Source: Pseudogemmobacter bohemicus (GTDB lineage Bacteria > Pseudomonadota > Alphaproteobacteria > Rhodobacterales > Rhodobacteraceae). Taken from it: a stretch of DNA of 64,000 nt. The position numbers and the translations under genes were made by a program. Shown in pieces: positions 26,349 through 35,477 of this stretch (position 1 is its first letter; every line of letters begins with the position of its first letter). The stretch is from positions 1,248,976 through 1,312,975 of the forward strand of contig NZ_QNHG01000002.1 of the NCBI RefSeq assembly GCF_003290025.1, written 5' to 3'. The notes beneath the pieces are model-generated. The model was not told the origin of the DNA and did not search any database. It saw only the letters and a list, made by a program, of their open reading frames with translations.

Positions 26349-29162
26349 TTAATGCGCCTCGGCCCAGTTCCTGCCGGTGCCGGCCTCGACCACAAGGCGC
26401 ACATCCAGCCGCACCGCCGGGTCCGAGGCGTTTTCCATCACCTCTTTCGCGACCTGGATCAGGCGGTCGGCCTGATCCTCGGCCACTTCGAACAACAATT
26501 CGTCATGCACCTGGAGCAGCATCTTCGCGTCGATGCCCTGGATCGCCGCCGGCATCCGGATCATCGCGCGGCGGATCACATCGGCCGCCGTGCCCTGGAT
26601 CGGCGCATTGATGGCGGCGCGTTTGGCAAAGCCGGCGCCCGGGCCTTTGGCGTTGATCTGCGGCGTGTTGATGCGGCGCCCGAACAGGGTTTTTACGCAT
26701 TCATGCTGTTTCGCGAAGGCGATGGTGTCATCCATATAGGCGCGGATGCCGGGGAAACGCTCGAAATAGCGGTCGATGAAGCCCTGCGCCTCGGCGCGCG
26801 GGATCCGCAGGTTGCGGGCAAGGCCAAAGCCGGAAATGCCGTAGATCACCCCGAAATTGATCGCTTTCGCCTGGCGCCGGATCATCGGATCCATGCCTTC
26901 GACCGGCACGCCGAACATCTCTGACGCGGTCATGGCGTGGATGTCGAGCCCGTCTTTGAACGCCTGTTTCAGCGCCGGGATATCGGCGATATGCGCCAAA
27001 ATCCGCAGCTCGATCTGGCTATAGTCCAGCGAGACCAGCACGCGGCCCCCGGGCGCCACGAAAGCCTCGCGGATGCGGCGACCTTCCTCGGTCCGGACCG
27101 GGATGTTTTGCAGATTCGGATCGGTCGAGGCCAGCCGCCCGGTATTCGCGCCCGCGATGGAGTATGACGTATGCACGCGGCCCGTTTCCGGGTTGATCGC
27201 CTGCTGCAGCGCATCGGTATAGGTCGATTTCAGCTTGGCGATCTGGCGCCAGTCGAGGATTTTCGCCGCGAGCTTCGCACCCTGCGGATGGGTGTCTTCC
27301 AGCGTGGTGATGTCTTCGAGAATATCGGCGCCGGTGCCATAGGCGCCGGTCTTGCCCTTCTCGCCTCCCGGCACGCCGAGCCGGTCAAACAGAACCTCAC
27401 CCAACTGTTTCGGAGAGCCGGGGTTGAACTTTTCCCCTGCAACCTCAACGATTTCGTCTTCATACTGCGCGAGCTTTTGTGCAAAGGCGTTCGACATCCG
27501 CGCCAGCGTGTCACGGTCAACCTTGACCCCCGCCATTTCCATTTCCGCCAGCACTGTGACCAGCGGGCGCTCCAGCGTCTCATAGACGGTGGTGACCTTT
27601 TCGCGGTGGAGGCGCGGTTTGAACTCCTGCCAGAAGCGCAGCGTCACATCGGCATCTTCCGCCGCATAGGCGGTGGCGGCGGCAATATCGACCTTGTCAA
27701 AGGTCACCTGCGACTTGCCGGAGCCGATCAGATCCTTGATCGGTTTGGTCTGATGGCCAAGATACAGCTCCGACAGCTCGTCCATGCCGTGATTATGCCT
27801 GCCCGCGAACATCGCATAGCTCATCAGCATGGTGTCGTCGAAAGGCGCGACGCGGATGGGCGGGTGCTGGCGCGCGAAAATCTTCCAGTCATATTTGATA
27901 TTCTGGCCGATTTTCAGGATCGCAGCGTCTTCCAGCACGGGTTTCAGCTTTGCCAGCACCTCGCCTGGATCCATCTGCCCCTCGACCCGTTCAGCGGCGC
28001 CAAAGAGGTCATCGCCACCCTTCACATGCGCCAGCGGAATATAGGCCGCTTTGCCGGTATCGACCGACAGCGAGATCCCCACCAGCTCCGCCTGCATCTC
28101 ATCAAGCGAGGTGGTTTCAGTATCGACCGCAACATGACCGATCTCGCGGATGCGGGCGATCCAGGCGTCCAGCGTGGCATGATCGGTGATCGCGATATAG
28201 CCCGCCGCATCAATCGCGGGCTTCTCGACAAGCGTGACCGGGGCCGCAGGCTTCGCCGCCTCGATCACCGGCGCCTCGACCTTCAGCTTTTCGGCCACCC
28301 GGCGCGAGAGGCCGCGGAATTCCATCGCGGTCAGGAAGGCCAGCAGCTTTTCGGCATCGGGTTTCAGCACTTCCAGCTGATCCAGCGTCACCTCAAGCGG
28401 CACCTCTGCATCCAGCGACACAAGCTGTTTCGAGGTCAGGATCTGGGCGCGATTGTCGATCAGCGTCTCGCGCCGTTTGGGCTGTCTGATCTCTCCCGCG
28501 CGCTCCAGCAGCGCTTCGAGCGAGCCATATTCGTTGATCAGCAAAGCCGCCGTTTTCAGCCCGATTCCCGGCGCGCCAGGGACGTTATCGACCGCGTCTC
28601 CGGCCAAAGCCTGAACATCGACGACGCGATCCGGTCCGACGCCGAATTTCTCGAACACCTCATCCGGGCCGATCTGGCGGTTCTTCATCGGCTCCAGAAT
28701 ATCGACGCCGGGGCGCACCAGCTGCATCAGATCCTTGTCGGATGAGATGATGGTGGCAGAGCCTCCGGCCTCCACCGCCAGCCGCGCCAGCGTCGCGATG
28801 ATGTCATCGGCCTCAAAGCCGGGCTGCTCGATACAGGCGACGTTGAAGGCCCGCGTCGCCTCGCGCGTCAGCGGAAATTGCGGGCGCAGATCCTCGGGCG
28901 GCGGCGGGCGGTTGGCCTTGTAATCCGGGTAGATATCGTTGCGGAAGGTCTTAGAGGAGTGGTCGAACACCACAGCGATATGGGTGGCGGCACCTGACGC
29001 CCTCTCCTTCGTGATCTCGCCCCAGAGGATGTTGGAAAACCCCTGGACAGCGCCCACCGGCGTGCCATCGGATTTGGTCAGCGGCGGCAGCGCGTGATAG
29101 GCCCTGAAAATATAGGCCGAGCCGTCGATCAGATGCAGATGGTGGCCTTTGCCGAAGGTCAT
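26349..29162 (-). CDS. polA: DNA polymerase I
   Basis: A 937-residue three-domain polymerase. The 5'-3' exonuclease occupies about 1-295 (LIDGSAYIFRAYHALPPL at the start); the 3'-5' exonuclease is present with VAVDTETTSLDEM (about 343); the polymerase has motif A (LVSLDYSQIELRILAHIA), motif B (RRQAKAINFGVIYGISGFG) and motif C (LLQVHDELLFEVAE). It fills gaps in repair and removes RNA primers. Unlike some PolA proteins, it keeps the exonuclease aspartate and glutamate, so proofreading is expected. The start is next to two arrays of short tandem repeats. Confidence 0.97.
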   Translation of the reverse strand: MTFGKGHHLHLIDGSAYIFRAYHALPPLTKSDGTPVGAVQGFSNILWGEITKERASGAATHIAVVFDHSSKTFRNDIYPDYKANRPPPPEDLRPQFPLTREATRAFNVACIEQPGFEADDIIATLARLAVEAGGSATIISSDKDLMQLVRPGVDILEPMKNRQIGPDEVFEKFGVGPDRVVDVQALAGDAVDNVPGAPGIGLKTAALLINEYGSLEALLERAGEIRQPKRRETLIDNRAQILTSKQLVSLDAEVPLEVTLDQLEVLKPDAEKLLAFLTAMEFRGLSRRVAEKLKVEAPVIEAAKPAAPVTLVEKPAIDAAGYIAITDHATLDAWIARIREIGHVAVDTETTSLDEMQAELVGISLSVDTGKAAYIPLAHVKGGDDLFGAAERVEGQMDPGEVLAKLKPVLEDAAILKIGQNIKYDWKIFARQHPPIRVAPFDDTMLMSYAMFAGRHNHGMDELSELYLGHQTKPIKDLIGSGKSQVTFDKVDIAAATAYAAEDADVTLRFWQEFKPRLHREKVTTVYETLERPLVTVLAEMEMAGVKVDRDTLARMSNAFAQKLAQYEDEIVEVAGEKFNPGSPKQLGEVLFDRLGVPGGEKGKTGAYGTGADILEDITTLEDTHPQGAKLAAKILDWRQIAKLKSTYTDALQQAINPETGRVHTSYSIAGANTGRLASTDPNLQNIPVRTEEGRRIREAFVAPGGRVLVSLDYSQIELRILAHIADIPALKQAFKDGLDIHAMTASEMFGVPVEGMDPMIRRQAKAINFGVIYGISGFGLARNLRIPRAEAQGFIDRYFERFPGIRAYMDDTIAFAKQHECVKTLFGRRINTPQINAKGPGAGFAKRAAINAPIQGTAADVIRRAMIRMPAAIQGIDAKMLLQVHDELLFEVAEDQADRLIQVAKEVMENASDPAVRLDVRLVVEAGTGRNWAEAH

Positions 29163-29205
29163 GTCGCGCTCTCCCGTCTGCCTTTGGCCGCGACTCTCTG
29201 TCTGC

Positions 29206-29369
29206 GGCCCCGAAGTGGTGACCCCGAACTGGCGGCCCCGACCTGGCGGTCAGTAATGGCAGAGAGTGGCGGCGCGGTCCAGCCGGGCCACCCCGTCATC
29301 CCTGGCTGCCAGACTATGCTGCCAGACTATGCTGCCAGACGTTGCTGCCAGACCTGGCTGCCGGACGTT
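29206..29369. repeat. Two short tandem-repeat arrays upstream of polA
   Basis: First array: about three 14-bp units of the form GGCCCCGAACTGGC (29206-29247). Second array: five 13-bp units of the form GCTGCCAGACTAT (29305-29369), the first two identical, later ones diverged in the last three bases. The 13-bp period does not fit codons, so these are noncoding. They lie in the 254-bp gap between the divergent starts of polA and the metallopeptidase gene. Confidence 0.8.
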
Positions 29370-29416
29370 GCGGTCAGATCTTTCCCCGCCGGTCGCAGCG
29401 GGCTATCCTCGACCCC

Positions 29417-29827
29417 ATGACAAATCCATCCCCCGACGCCATCGCGCCCTCGCTTGATCTGATCGAACGCCTTGCCCGCGAGGCGATTTCGACCCTGCCG
29501 GAACCCTGGCGGCTGCCGGCCACCCATGTCGTGCTGAGGATCGAGGATTTCCCCACTGACGAGATGCTGGAGGCGATGGATCTGAGCGATCCGTTCGAGT
29601 TGACCGGCCTTTACGAGGGTATTCCCCTGACCGAGAAATCGGTCGCCGACCAGGTGCTGCATCCGGATATGGTCTGGCTGTTCCGCCGTCCGATCCTTGA
29701 TGAATGGGCCGAGCGCGGCAATGTCTCGCTGCAAGAACTGGTCGGCCATGTGGTGATCCACGAACTGGCGCATCATTTCGGCTGGTCGGATGAGGAAATT
29801 TCCGAGGTTGATCGCTGGTGGGAGTGA
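29417..29827 (+). CDS. Minimal zinc metallopeptidase-like protein
   Basis: A 136-residue protein with the zincin motif HELAHHFGWSDEEISEVD (about 115-132), in which HExxH is followed after six residues by an acidic residue. This is the short metallopeptidase family of actinobacteria and alphaproteobacteria (zincin_1). There is no signal peptide or membrane segment. The substrate is unknown. The ATG at 29417 has no strong ribosome binding site; the upstream frame would run through the repeat array and is rejected. A strong hairpin follows at 29895. Confidence 0.85.
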   Translation: MTNPSPDAIAPSLDLIERLAREAISTLPEPWRLPATHVVLRIEDFPTDEMLEAMDLSDPFELTGLYEGIPLTEKSVADQVLHPDMVWLFRRPILDEWAERGNVSLQELVGHVVIHELAHHFGWSDEEISEVDRWWE

Positions 29828-29894
29828 TCTTGCCGAAGCGGCCTGCCTGACAGGACTGTGATGTGCCTCTGTCACATGCAGGGGCTATCTGTGG

Positions 29895-29938
29895 GGCAGA
29901 GCCCGCCGGCTGGCCGCATGGCCGCTGCGGGCTCTGCC
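29895..29938 (+). terminator. Long hairpin terminator
   Basis: A perfect 12-bp stem GGCAGAGCCCGC/GCGGGCTCTGCC (29895-29906 and 29927-29938) encloses an inner GGCC/GGCC stem, followed by TTCC. It lies 68 bases past the metallopeptidase stop. Confidence 0.65.
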
Positions 29939-30001
29939 TTCCGCCCGATATGCCCAGCCTGCTGAAATGCTCAGCCTGCTGATATGCCCAGAGGAACCCG
30001 A

Positions 30002-30943
30002 ATGTCCGGACTGACCCGCCGCCACGCCTTGTTCGCCACCGCCGCCCTGCCTTTTGCCGCCGCCGTCACCACCGGCCTGCCGCAAAAGGCCAGCGCCCAG
30101 GCCGAGCTGCAAGGCGCGGGCGGGGGCCTTTTCCGCCGCTTCCGCCATGGCGCTTTCGAGGTGACGACACTGCTGGCCGGAACCGGGGAAAATGCCAATC
30201 CGAAGGGCACGTTCGGCCTCAATGTCCCGGATGCCGATTTCGTCGCCGCCTCCGAGGCCGCCCTCATCCCCGCCGACCGGGCGGTGAATTTTTTCACCCC
30301 GGTTCTGGTCAATACCGGCAAGGAGCTGGTCCTGTTCGACACCGGCATGGCGGCCGAAGGCGTGCTGGCCGCGCTTGGCCAGGCGGGGATCTCGCCGCAG
30401 CAGATTGATGTCGTGGTCCTCACCCATATGCATGCCGACCATATCGGCGGGCTGACTACCTCGGACGGCGCTACGCCGGTATTTCCCCGCGCCCGCTACG
30501 TCACCTCGCAGATCGAATTCGACTATTGGGCCGGGCAGGAGAATGAGGGTTTCGAGAAAAAGGTCCGCCCGCTGCGCGAGCTGACGAAATTCGTGACCGA
30601 TGGCGGCGAGGCGGCAAGCGGTATCACCGCCCTTGCCGCTTATGGCCACACTCCCGGCCATATGGCCTGGATGGTGGAAAGCGAGGGTAAGCTGTTGGTG
30701 CTGACCGCCGACACCGCCAATCACTATGTCTGGTCGCTGGAAAACCCCGACTGGGAGGTCCGGTTCGACCTCGACAAGACCGAGGCCGCCGCCACCCGCA
30801 AACGCATCTTCGGCATGATCGCCGCCGACCGCCTTCCCTTCATCGGCTACCATATGCCCTTCCCGGCCCTCGGCTATGCCGAACCGAAAGGCACGGGCTT
30901 CCGCTTCATCCCCCACAGCTACCAGCTCGCTTTCGGACCCTGA
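30002..30943 (+). CDS. MBL-fold metallohydrolase with a Tat-type signal
   Basis: A 313-residue metallo-beta-lactamase-fold protein. The N terminus has a twin-arginine-like signal (LTRRHALFATAALPFAAAV, cut near ASAQA at about 33). The dinuclear metal site is LTHMHADHIGG (140-150), with a further histidine in YGHTPGHMAWM (about 215-225) and TADTANHY (about 234-241). The fold is close to quorum-quenching lactonases and related hydrolases; the substrate is not determinable. The ATG at 30002 has AGAGGAAC upstream. Its leader carries 17-bp direct repeats (29950-29966, 29967-29983). Confidence 0.85.
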   Translation: MSGLTRRHALFATAALPFAAAVTTGLPQKASAQAELQGAGGGLFRRFRHGAFEVTTLLAGTGENANPKGTFGLNVPDADFVAASEAALIPADRAVNFFTPVLVNTGKELVLFDTGMAAEGVLAALGQAGISPQQIDVVVLTHMHADHIGGLTTSDGATPVFPRARYVTSQIEFDYWAGQENEGFEKKVRPLRELTKFVTDGGEAASGITALAAYGHTPGHMAWMVESEGKLLVLTADTANHYVWSLENPDWEVRFDLDKTEAAATRKRIFGMIAADRLPFIGYHMPFPALGYAEPKGTGFRFIPHSYQLAFGP

Positions 30944-30947
30944 ACCG

Positions 30948-31012
30948 TTTTCATCTGTCCATAAATATCCCGGGGGTGAGCCCGGAACGGGCGAGGGGGC
31001 TGGCCCCCTCTC
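30948..31012 (-). repeat. Dispersed GC-hairpin/ATATTT element, copy 3
   Basis: Read on the minus strand: GAGGGGGCCAGCCCCCTC and CGCCCGTTCCGGGC, then CCCCCGGGATATTTATGG and ACAGATGAAAA. It begins 5 bases after the stop of the MBL-fold gene but is in the opposite orientation to that gene. Confidence 0.8.
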
Positions 31013-31103
31013 TTCTTTGCCCCCTGAAAACTGGACAAAACCGGGCAGCTGTGACAGAGGAAAGGCTTTGCAGGCCCGGTCGCGCCTGCCCGAGGATCCG
31101 CTC

Positions 31104-32435
31104 ATGTCGAAACCTGTCGTCACCCGCTTCGCCCCGTCGCCCACCGGCTATATCCATGTCGGCAATCTGCGCACCGCGCTGATGAATTACCTGATCGCCC
31201 GCAAGGCCGGCGGCACCTTCATCCTGCGACTCGACGATACCGACCAGGAGCGCTCGAAACAGGAATATATCGACGGGCTGAAACAGGATCTCGACTGGCT
31301 CGGTCTGCATTGGGACCGCATCGAGCGGCAATCGGCGCGCTATGACCGCTATCACGAAGCCGCCGACAGGCTGCGCGCCAATGGCCGCTTTTACGAGGCG
31401 TTTGAAAGCCCGACCGAGCTGGACCTCAAGCGCAAGAAACAGCTGAATATGGGCCGCCCGCCGGTCTATGACCGGGCATCACTGGGGCTGACGGACGAGC
31501 AGAAATCCGCCTTCCGCGCCGAGGGTAAGGTGGGCTACTGGCGCTTTCTGCTCAATCAGAGCCGCATCGAATGGCATGACGGGATCATCGGCGATATCTC
31601 CATCGACGCAGCTTCGGTGTCGGATCCGGTGCTGATCCGGGCTGATGGCCAGGTTCTGTATACCTTTGCATCCTCAGTCGATGACGTGGAAATGGGCGTG
31701 ACGCATATCGTGCGCGGTGCCGACCATGTGACCAATACTGCGACGCAGATCCAGATCATGGAAGCAATGGGCGGCACGCCGCCGGCTTTCGCACATCATT
31801 CGCTCTTGTCGGGCCCGAAAGGCGAAGAGCTGTCGAAACGTCTCGGCGCGCTTTCCTTGCGTGACCTGCGCGCCCAGGGCGTCGAGCCGATGGCGCTCCT
31901 GTCGCTGATGGCGCGGCTTGGGTCTTCGAAACCGGTGGAGCCGGCTTCCTCGATCGACGAGCTGGCCGACGGTTTCGACATTGAAAGCTTCGGCGCGGCG
32001 CCGACGAAATTCGACCCGGCAGACCTTTTCCCGCTGACCCGCCATTATGTCCAGGCCTGGCCCTTCGATCAGGTGAAGGATCGCATCCTGGCGCTTGGCG
32101 TCCCTGCTGATCAGGCCGAGCAGTTCTGGACTGTCGCCAGGGCCAATATCACCGTGCCATCGGATCTGGGGGGGTGGTGGACGCTTTTCTCGGAAGGCGC
32201 CGAGCCGGTGATTGAGGAGGCCGACCGCGATTTCGTCCGCGAGGCTTTCGCGCTTATGCCGGCAAAGCCCTGGACGAAAGAGACCTGGGGGCAGTGGACC
32301 GCTGAGGTCAGGACCGCGACGGGCCGCAAGGGCAAGGATCTGTTCATGCCGCTGAGGAAGGCCCTGACCGGCCAGGCGCATGGACCGGATATGTCGGATC
32401 TGCTGCCGCTTTTGCAACGTGTTCCCGCGCTTTGA
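31104..32435 (+). CDS. gltX: Glutamyl-tRNA synthetase
   Basis: A 443-residue class I synthetase. The HIGH-type segment is APSPTGYIHVGNLRTAL (11-27), and the KMSKS-type loop is GEELSKRLGALSL (about 239-251). It charges tRNA with glutamate. Alphaproteobacteria often carry two gltX genes, one of which charges tRNA-Gln for later amidation; which type this is cannot be told. The ATG at 31104 has GAGGA upstream; the longer frame reads back through a repeat and the end of the preceding gene. Confidence 0.95.
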   Translation: MSKPVVTRFAPSPTGYIHVGNLRTALMNYLIARKAGGTFILRLDDTDQERSKQEYIDGLKQDLDWLGLHWDRIERQSARYDRYHEAADRLRANGRFYEAFESPTELDLKRKKQLNMGRPPVYDRASLGLTDEQKSAFRAEGKVGYWRFLLNQSRIEWHDGIIGDISIDAASVSDPVLIRADGQVLYTFASSVDDVEMGVTHIVRGADHVTNTATQIQIMEAMGGTPPAFAHHSLLSGPKGEELSKRLGALSLRDLRAQGVEPMALLSLMARLGSSKPVEPASSIDELADGFDIESFGAAPTKFDPADLFPLTRHYVQAWPFDQVKDRILALGVPADQAEQFWTVARANITVPSDLGGWWTLFSEGAEPVIEEADRDFVREAFALMPAKPWTKETWGQWTAEVRTATGRKGKDLFMPLRKALTGQAHGPDMSDLLPLLQRVPAL

Positions 32436-32444
32436 CACCGACAG

Positions 32445-32520
32445 CGGGGGGCTGCCTGCCCCCCGGTCGCAGGCTTTGCCTGCGCCTCCCCCCGGGAGTA
32501 TTTTTGTCAAAGGGAAGAGG
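32445..32520 (+). repeat. Dispersed GC-hairpin/GTATTT element, copy 4
   Basis: Hairpin GGGGGGCTGCCTGCCCCCC, a second hairpin GCAGGCTTTGCCTGC, then CCCCCCGGGAGTATTTTTGT and CAAAGGGAAGAGG. It lies between the gltX stop and the MATE gene and probably ends the gltX transcript. Confidence 0.8.
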
Positions 32521-32557
32521 GGGCGGGCTGCGCCCCTTTGTCTTACCGGAGTGAGGC

Positions 32558-33961
32558 ATGGCTGAGGCGAGATTCGTTCAGGGCAGTCTTTTCCGCCATA
32601 TCGTGGTGATGTCGCTGACCTCCTCGGTCGGGCTGATGGCGGTGTTTGTCGTCGACCTGATCAATATGGCCTATATTTCCTGGCTGGGCCGATCCGAGCT
32701 GGCGGCGGCGGTGGGCTATGCGGGCGCGGTTCTGTTCTTCACCACGTCTTTCGGGATCGGGCTGTCGATTGCGGTCTCGGCTTTGGTGAGCCGCGCCATC
32801 GGGCAGGGGGATCTGGCGCTCGCGCGTGAGAAGGCGACGACCGGCATGATGCTGGGGCTGATATTCGGGGTGCCCTTTGCGGCTCTGGTCTGGCTTTTAC
32901 TGTCGCCGATGCTGCGGCTTTTGGGGGCGGAGGGCGCAACCCATGATCTGGCGGTGCATTTCCTGCAGATCGTGACCCTTGGCCAGCCGATGCTGATGCT
33001 GGGGATGATCGGATCTGCGGTTTTGCGCGCCCATGGCGATGCCCGGGCTGCGATGATGGCGACGGTCTGGGGCGCGGTGGTGACTGCCCTGCTGGATCCG
33101 GTGCTGATCTTCGGTCTCGGGATGGATCTGACCGGGGCTGCGCTGGCGGGACTGGTGAGCCGGGCGGTCATTCTGACCATGGCGATCCGCCCGATTGTGA
33201 GGCGTTATGGCGGCTTTGACCGGCCCTCGCTGCGCCAGGTGTGGCGCGATATGGCGCCGGTCTGGGCGATTGGGGTCCCGGCGATCCTTACCCAGGTGGC
33301 GACCCCGGTGGGGCAGGCCTTTGTGACCCGCGCGGCCTCGGGCTTTGGCGAGGCGGCAGTGGCGGGGATGGCGATTGCCGGGCGGCTGACGCCGGTGGCC
33401 TTTGGCGTGATTTTCGCACTGGCCGGCGCCATCGGGCCGATCATCGGCCAGAATATCGGGGCGGGGCGGATGGACCGGGTCCGGCAGACCTTTCGCGATG
33501 CGCTGATCTTTACCGGCCTCGTGATCCTGGTCGTTTCGGGGCTTTTATTCCTGCTGCGTGCGCCGATTGCGGATCTGTTCAATGCGCAGGGGCTGACGCG
33601 GGAGATTGTTTACCTGTTCTGCGGGCCTCTGGCGCTGATGTGGTTCTTCAACGGGGTGATCTTTGCCGGCAATGCGGTGTGCAACAATCTCGGCCGGCCT
33701 TTCTGGTCGACCGTGGTGAACTGGGGGCGCCATACCGTCGGCACCATACCGCTGGCGGTCTGGTTCGGGCAGATATGGGGCGCGCAGGGGGTGCTGATCG
33801 GGCAATCTCTGGGGGGAGTGGTCTTTGCGCTCCTGGCGGTGATCTTTGCCCGGATGGCGATTGCGCGGCCGAATCTGCCGCCGGGCCGTGGGGTGCCGAT
33901 GGCCGCGCCGCTCAGCCAGCCGGAGGCGGAGCCTGCGGCGCCCGGTGAGAGACGCGCCTGA
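32558..33961 (+). CDS. MATE family efflux transporter
   Basis: A 467-residue protein with about 12 membrane helices in two related halves, the MATE layout. Family-type pieces include VDLINMAYISWLGRSELAA near the start and GAIGPIIGQNIGAGRMDRV in the second half. It exports cationic drugs or metabolites in exchange for Na+ or H+. The C terminus has a short Pro/Ala/Glu-rich tail. It is a single gene between two regulatory intergenic regions. Confidence 0.92.
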   Translation: MAEARFVQGSLFRHIVVMSLTSSVGLMAVFVVDLINMAYISWLGRSELAAAVGYAGAVLFFTTSFGIGLSIAVSALVSRAIGQGDLALAREKATTGMMLGLIFGVPFAALVWLLLSPMLRLLGAEGATHDLAVHFLQIVTLGQPMLMLGMIGSAVLRAHGDARAAMMATVWGAVVTALLDPVLIFGLGMDLTGAALAGLVSRAVILTMAIRPIVRRYGGFDRPSLRQVWRDMAPVWAIGVPAILTQVATPVGQAFVTRAASGFGEAAVAGMAIAGRLTPVAFGVIFALAGAIGPIIGQNIGAGRMDRVRQTFRDALIFTGLVILVVSGLLFLLRAPIADLFNAQGLTREIVYLFCGPLALMWFFNGVIFAGNAVCNNLGRPFWSTVVNWGRHTVGTIPLAVWFGQIWGAQGVLIGQSLGGVVFALLAVIFARMAIARPNLPPGRGVPMAAPLSQPEAEPAAPGERRA

Positions 33962-34074
33962 ACGACGCGCCTGAAACGCCGGCGAAAGGCGCCGGTCAAT
34001 GTCGCCTGAAGGGCGGATACCGTCGCATACAGAATTTCACTTGCCTGACAGGGTGGCCCCGGGTTAGTCAGAAC

Positions 34075-34265
34075 GGGCAGGATCGGGAGAATCCGGGCAG
34101 CCCCTGACAGGGCGGGTCCGGTGCCGAAGGAGCAACCGCCCCGGTAAACTCTCAGGCGCAAGGGACCGTTTCTGCACAGGAAGACTCTGGAGAGTGGCGC
34201 GTGAGGCGCCCGCCGAAGGGATAACGATCTCAGGCGCCCCGAATTGCGGGCAGGGACAGAGGGGG
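34075..34265 (+). ncRNA. Tandem glycine riboswitch
   Basis: Two gcvT-type aptamers lie in series before gcvT. Aptamer 1 shows GGGAGA (34085), GCCGAAGGAGCAA (about 34123-34135) and CTCTCAGGCGCAAGGGACCG (about 34149-34168). Aptamer 2 follows directly: CTCTGGAGAG (about 34185), GCCGAAGGGATAACG (about 34212) and ATCTCAGGCGCC, ending GCAGGGACAGAGG. These are the conserved blocks of glycine-binding aptamers, and the tandem form allows cooperative switching. The downstream genes encode glycine cleavage, the classical target. Confidence 0.92.
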
Positions 34266-34299
34266 CACCGGGCGGCAGGGGTACTGCCGTGAGCGGTGC
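34265..34299 (+). terminator. Expression-platform hairpin of the glycine riboswitch
   Basis: Stem GCACCG/CGGTGC (34265-34270 and 34294-34299) with inner stem CGGCAG/CTGCCG, followed by GATATTTTC. It is placed to act as a terminator whose formation depends on the aptamers. Confidence 0.6.
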
Positions 34300-34336
34300 C
34301 GGATATTTTCGGCCGAGGATTAAGGGGAGAGGCGGT

Positions 34337-35458
34337 TTGACCGACCTTTTGCGCCTTCCGTTGCATGAGTTCCATCAGGAGCTTGGCGGGAAAATGGTGC
34401 CCTTCGCGGGCTATGAGATGCCGGTTCAATATCCGGCCGGGGTGATGGCGGAACATCTGCATGTTCGCGCGGCAGCGGGGCTGTTCGACGTCTCGCATAT
34501 GGGCCAGGTGGTGCTGCGCCCGAAAGGCTCGATGGAGGAGCTGGGCCTGGCGCTGGAGCGGCTGATGCCGGTCGATGTGCTGGGTCTGGCCGAGGGGCGG
34601 CAGCGCTATGGACTTTTCACCAGCGAGACGGGCGGCATTCTTGACGATCTGATGTTTGCCAATCGCGGCAGCGATTATCTGCTGGTGGTGAATGCCGCGC
34701 GCAAGGCACATGATTTCGCGCATCTGGGCGCGCATCTGGGCGATGTGGCCGAAATCGACATCCAGACCGGGCGAGCGCTCCTGGCGCTGCAGGGGCCGCA
34801 GGCCGGGGCGGCCCTTGCCGTATTGGTGCCCGATGTGACGGCGATGCGGTTCATGGATGTGGCCTCGGTCGATACGGTGTTCGGGCAGGTCTGGATCTCG
34901 CGTTCGGGCTATACCGGCGAGGATGGGTTCGAGATTTCGGTGCCGGTCGGGGGCGCGCAGGATCTGGCGCGGGCACTGCTGGTGCTGGAGGGGGTGGCGC
35001 CGATCGGTCTGGGTGCGCGCGACAGCCTGCGGCTGGAGGCCGGGCTTTGCCTTTACGGCCATGATATCGATGAGACGACGAGCCCGGTCGAAGCCGATCT
35101 GACCTGGGCGATCCAGAAGGCGCGCCGCGCCGGTGGTGCGCGGGCAGGTGGGTTCCCGGGTGAGGCCCGTATCCTGGCTGAGCTTGCCGATGGTCCGTCG
35201 CGCAAACGGGTTGGTCTGCGCCCCGAGGGCCGCGCGCCGATGCGCGAAGGGGTGGCGCTTTTTGCCACCGATGGTACGCCGCTGGGCGCAATCACCTCGG
35301 GCGGCTTTGGCCCTTCGGTCCAGGCGCCCATTGCGATGGGCTATGTCGCAAACGCCTTTGCTACAGACGGCACCGCGCTGGAGGCAGAGCTGCGCGGCAA
35401 GAAGCTTCCGGTTGTGGTTGCGGCCACGCCTTTCCATCCAACCCGTTATAAACGTTAA
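34337..35458 (+). CDS. gcvT: Glycine cleavage system aminomethyltransferase (T protein)
   Basis: A 373-residue folate-binding protein. It carries the conserved start region KMVPFAGYEMPVQYPAGVM (about 19-37), GLFDVSHMGQV and SRSGYTGEDGFEISVP (about 190-205). It releases ammonia and passes the methylene group from lipoyl-GcvH to tetrahydrofolate. Start: a TTG at 34337-34339 preceded by GGGGAGAGG gives MTDLLRLPLHEFHQELGG; no ATG fits. It is the first gene of the riboswitch-controlled gcvT-gcvH-gcvP operon. Confidence 0.93.
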   Translation: MTDLLRLPLHEFHQELGGKMVPFAGYEMPVQYPAGVMAEHLHVRAAAGLFDVSHMGQVVLRPKGSMEELGLALERLMPVDVLGLAEGRQRYGLFTSETGGILDDLMFANRGSDYLLVVNAARKAHDFAHLGAHLGDVAEIDIQTGRALLALQGPQAGAALAVLVPDVTAMRFMDVASVDTVFGQVWISRSGYTGEDGFEISVPVGGAQDLARALLVLEGVAPIGLGARDSLRLEAGLCLYGHDIDETTSPVEADLTWAIQKARRAGGARAGGFPGEARILAELADGPSRKRVGLRPEGRAPMREGVALFATDGTPLGAITSGGFGPSVQAPIAMGYVANAFATDGTALEAELRGKKLPVVVAATPFHPTRYKR

Positions 35459-35477
35459 GTCCCAGGGGATCTGAGAA

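Noticed and set aside
27171-28745. Long plus-strand frame opposite polA
   Set aside because: Shadow of the polA codon bias; no start signal or domain.
29305-29369. Possible CRISPR array
   Set aside because: The units are 13 bp and joined without spacers; there are no cas genes.
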